A stretch of 64,000 nucleotides of DNA, taken from contig JACKPC010000001.1 in NCBI GenBank assembly GCA_024233835.1, positions 1,426,001-1,490,000 of the forward strand, in the 5' to 3' direction. This DNA is from Leptospiraceae bacterium. Lineage in GTDB: Bacteria; Spirochaetota; Leptospiria; Leptospirales; Leptospiraceae. Each line of letters begins with the position of its first letter. Position 1 is the stretch's first letter. The position numbers and the translations under genes are program-made. The notes beneath the pieces are model-generated. The model searched no databases. It saw only the letters and a program-made list of their open reading frames with translations, and was not told where the DNA came from. Shown here in pieces: positions 62,322 through 64,000 of the stretch.

Positions 62322-64000
62322 ATGATAGAAGAAAGAAAGGTTAAATATCCGGGAATACCGGAGGCTATGGATGGAAACACAGCTGCCATCATGTGTGAGA
62401 GGGAGTCATCGGATGCTGCCGGAGCCTACCCCATCACACCTTCAACCCAGATGGGAGAATACTGGGCCTATGAATCTGCTAATGGACATCTGAATATCTC
62501 CGGGAAGCCCTTGATTTTTATTGAGCCGGAAGGAGAACATGCAGCAGCGGCAGTAACCGCAGGTTTATCCATGACGGGTTTACGCTCAACGAATTTCTCT
62601 TCCGGTCAGGGGATAGCCTACATGCACGAATCGTTATATGCAGCCGTAGGTAAAAGGCTTACCTATGTTTTAAATATGGGTTGTAGGGCTATGACCAAAG
62701 CTACCTTAAACGTACATGCCGGGCATGACGACTATCACGCAATCGATGATACCGGTTTTTTCCAGGTTTTCGCAAAGAACGTCCAGCAGGTAGCCGACTT
62801 AAATATTATTGCTCATAAAATTGCAGAACTGGCACTAACACCGGGCATAGTGGCCCAGGATGGTTTTTTAACCACCCACCTTATCGAGTCCTTACGACTC
62901 CCGGAAAGAGAATTAATCGCGGAATTTTTAGGAAGACCGGATGATTTGATTGAAACTCCTACACTAGCCCAGGAGCTTATCTACGGTAAAACGAGGAGAC
63001 GTATTCCTGAACTCTGGGATGTAGACAACCCGGTGATGGCAGGTGTCGTACAGAATCAGGACTCCTATATGCAAAGTGTAGCCTCTCAGCGTCCTTTCTT
63101 TTTTGATCATATAGAAGAATTAACCCTGAAAGCCATGGAGGAATTTTACCAGCTTACAGGTAGAATGTATGGACTCATCGAAACCTATAGGGCCGAGGAT
63201 GCAGATATTCTTTTTGTAGGGCAGGGAAGCGTAATCCCGAATGCTGAGGCTGTAAGTGATTATTTAAGAAATAGCCGGGGACTTAAAGTTGGGGTTGTCA
63301 ATCTTACCATGTTCCGTCCTTTCCCCGGAAGCTATATAAGTAAAGTCTTAAAGAATAAGAAAAAAGTGATAGTTCTTGAAAGAACAGATCAGCCCCTGGC
63401 AGAAGATCTGCCTTTAATGAGAGAAATTCGTTCAGCTTTGAATAAGGCTTATGAAAATGGAAGAGCAGAAGGAGAAAAGCCCTATCCGAAATACGATACT
63501 TACAATCAGTTAAACGATTCACCGGAACTCTATTCAGCTTCTTACGGACTGGGAAGTAGAGATACACAACCTGAAGCACTTATCGGTGCTGTAGAAAATG
63601 TCTTACCCGGTGGTAAAAACAAAAAGATGTTTTATCTTTCCATAGATTTTGTTCGGGAAAAATCTATAACCAAAAACCAGGAAGATTATCAAAAAGAACT
63701 CCTCTCTAAATATCCGAACCTGAAAGATCTAGCCATTCGAGGTACTGAAAACCCTGATTTAATGCCGGAGGGAGCTATCACAGTAAGAATTCATTCCATT
63801 GGCGGCTGGGGTGCTATGGCTACGGGAAAAAATTTAACCATGACCCTTTCTGATATCCTCGGTTATTACATTAAATCCAATCCGAAATACGGTTCAGAAA
63901 AAAAAGGACAACCCACCACGTATTATCTCGCTGTGGCGCCCGAACCTATCCGGGTAAACTGTGAATTTTTCTATGTTGACGCGGTATTGTCACCGGACCC
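62322..64000 (+). CDS. nifJ: Pyruvate:ferredoxin (flavodoxin) oxidoreductase, N-terminal part (runs off window)
   Basis: PFOR oxidises pyruvate to acetyl-CoA and CO2 with reduction of ferredoxin. From ATG 62322 (AAGGGGG before it) the frame is open to the window end, about 559 residues. The pyruvate-binding domain has AAGAYPITPSTQMGEYWA, IEPEGEHAAAAVTAGLSMTG and NFSSGQGIAYMHES; the domain II region contains TMFRPFPGSYISKVL and VIVLERTDQP. The gamma-type domain begins near residue 483 with IHSIGGWGAMATGKNL. The iron-sulfur and thiamine domains lie outside. A pyruvate role is inferred from the family. It is controlled by the sigma54 promoter. Confidence 0.93.
   Translation, partial: MIEERKVKYPGIPEAMDGNTAAIMCERESSDAAGAYPITPSTQMGEYWAYESANGHLNISGKPLIFIEPEGEHAAAAVTAGLSMTGLRSTNFSSGQGIAYMHESLYAAVGKRLTYVLNMGCRAMTKATLNVHAGHDDYHAIDDTGFFQVFAKNVQQVADLNIIAHKIAELALTPGIVAQDGFLTTHLIESLRLPERELIAEFLGRPDDLIETPTLAQELIYGKTRRRIPELWDVDNPVMAGVVQNQDSYMQSVASQRPFFFDHIEELTLKAMEEFYQLTGRMYGLIETYRAEDADILFVGQGSVIPNAEAVSDYLRNSRGLKVGVVNLTMFRPFPGSYISKVLKNKKKVIVLERTDQPLAEDLPLMREIRSALNKAYENGRAEGEKPYPKYDTYNQLNDSPELYSASYGLGSRDTQPEALIGAVENVLPGGKNKKMFYLSIDFVREKSITKNQEDYQKELLSKYPNLKDLAIRGTENPDLMPEGAITVRIHSIGGWGAMATGKNLTMTLSDILGYYIKSNPKYGSEKKGQPTTYYLAVAPEPIRVNCEFFYVDAVLSPD

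Noticed and set aside
63304..63579. Minus-strand 91-codon frame inside the oxidoreductase gene
   Set aside because: The plus strand encodes conserved oxidoreductase sequence throughout; the opposite frame is a shadow.

Overview
The window is chromosomal DNA of an AT-rich spirochaete, most likely of the order Leptospirales. The reasons are a spirochaete-type flagellar export operon with flhF, flhG and a FliA/WhiG sigma factor, a meso-DAP type MurE, many lipoproteins with relaxed lipoboxes, and typical Leptospira-like families: FG-GAP lipoproteins, YceI-like secreted proteins, ankyrin lipoproteins and PAS-rich hybrid kinases. I see no tRNA, rRNA, intact insertion sequence or CRISPR array.

Layout. 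1-5.1 kb: the end of a chemoreceptor, envelope lipoproteins, a YceI-like gene pair and a FliY-type motor switch protein, closed by a bidirectional terminator. 5.2-10 kb: a seven-repeat FG-GAP lipoprotein, a membrane-anchored AraC regulator and an unknown secreted protein. 10-16.8 kb: etfBA, then a tightly overlapping run of LolA-like protein, a spirochaete protein of unknown function, trpS and an RNA m5U methyltransferase, then a small membrane protein. 16.8-28.3 kb (accessory): a Pycsar-effector-like membrane protein, a giant alpha-2-macroglobulin with an intact thioester, a membrane amidohydrolase, a globin-plus-zinc chemoreceptor, an Uma2 fragment and a YceK-ankyrin lipoprotein. 28.4-32.4 kb: a two-gene phosphorelay. 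32.5-43.7 kb: a membrane protein with an HTH-like tail, then fliO-P-Q-R-flhB-flhA-flhF-flhG, a small membrane protein and fliA. 43.8-51.2 kb: lnt, an IPT/TIG membrane protein, pcnB, an M23 peptidase and a histone-deacetylase-fold enzyme. 51.2-52.1 kb: a 22-bp tandem array next to a broken ankyrin gene. 52.2-55.0 kb: a methyltransferase, a flavoprotein and an alpha/beta hydrolase. 55.1-61.7 kb: a compact cell-wall operon (ftsL-like, murE, mraY, ftsW, murG, murC) behind a strong sigma70-type promoter. 61.8-64 kb: a stand-alone acyl carrier protein and the start of a pyruvate:ferredoxin oxidoreductase behind a well-formed sigma54 promoter.

Working together, the flagellar block supplies the export gate and its assembly regulators (FlhF/FlhG and the late sigma factor). 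The chemoreceptors and FliY belong to the same motility network. The cell-wall operon, M23 peptidase, Lnt, the LolA-like protein and the alpha-2-macroglobulin all serve the envelope. The least expected signals are the hairpin-preserving 22-bp array, the sigma54 promoter with upstream half-sites, a perfect palindrome abutting the cell-wall promoter, the orphan Pycsar-like effector, and a flagellar-operon gene that appears to use a non-standard start codon.
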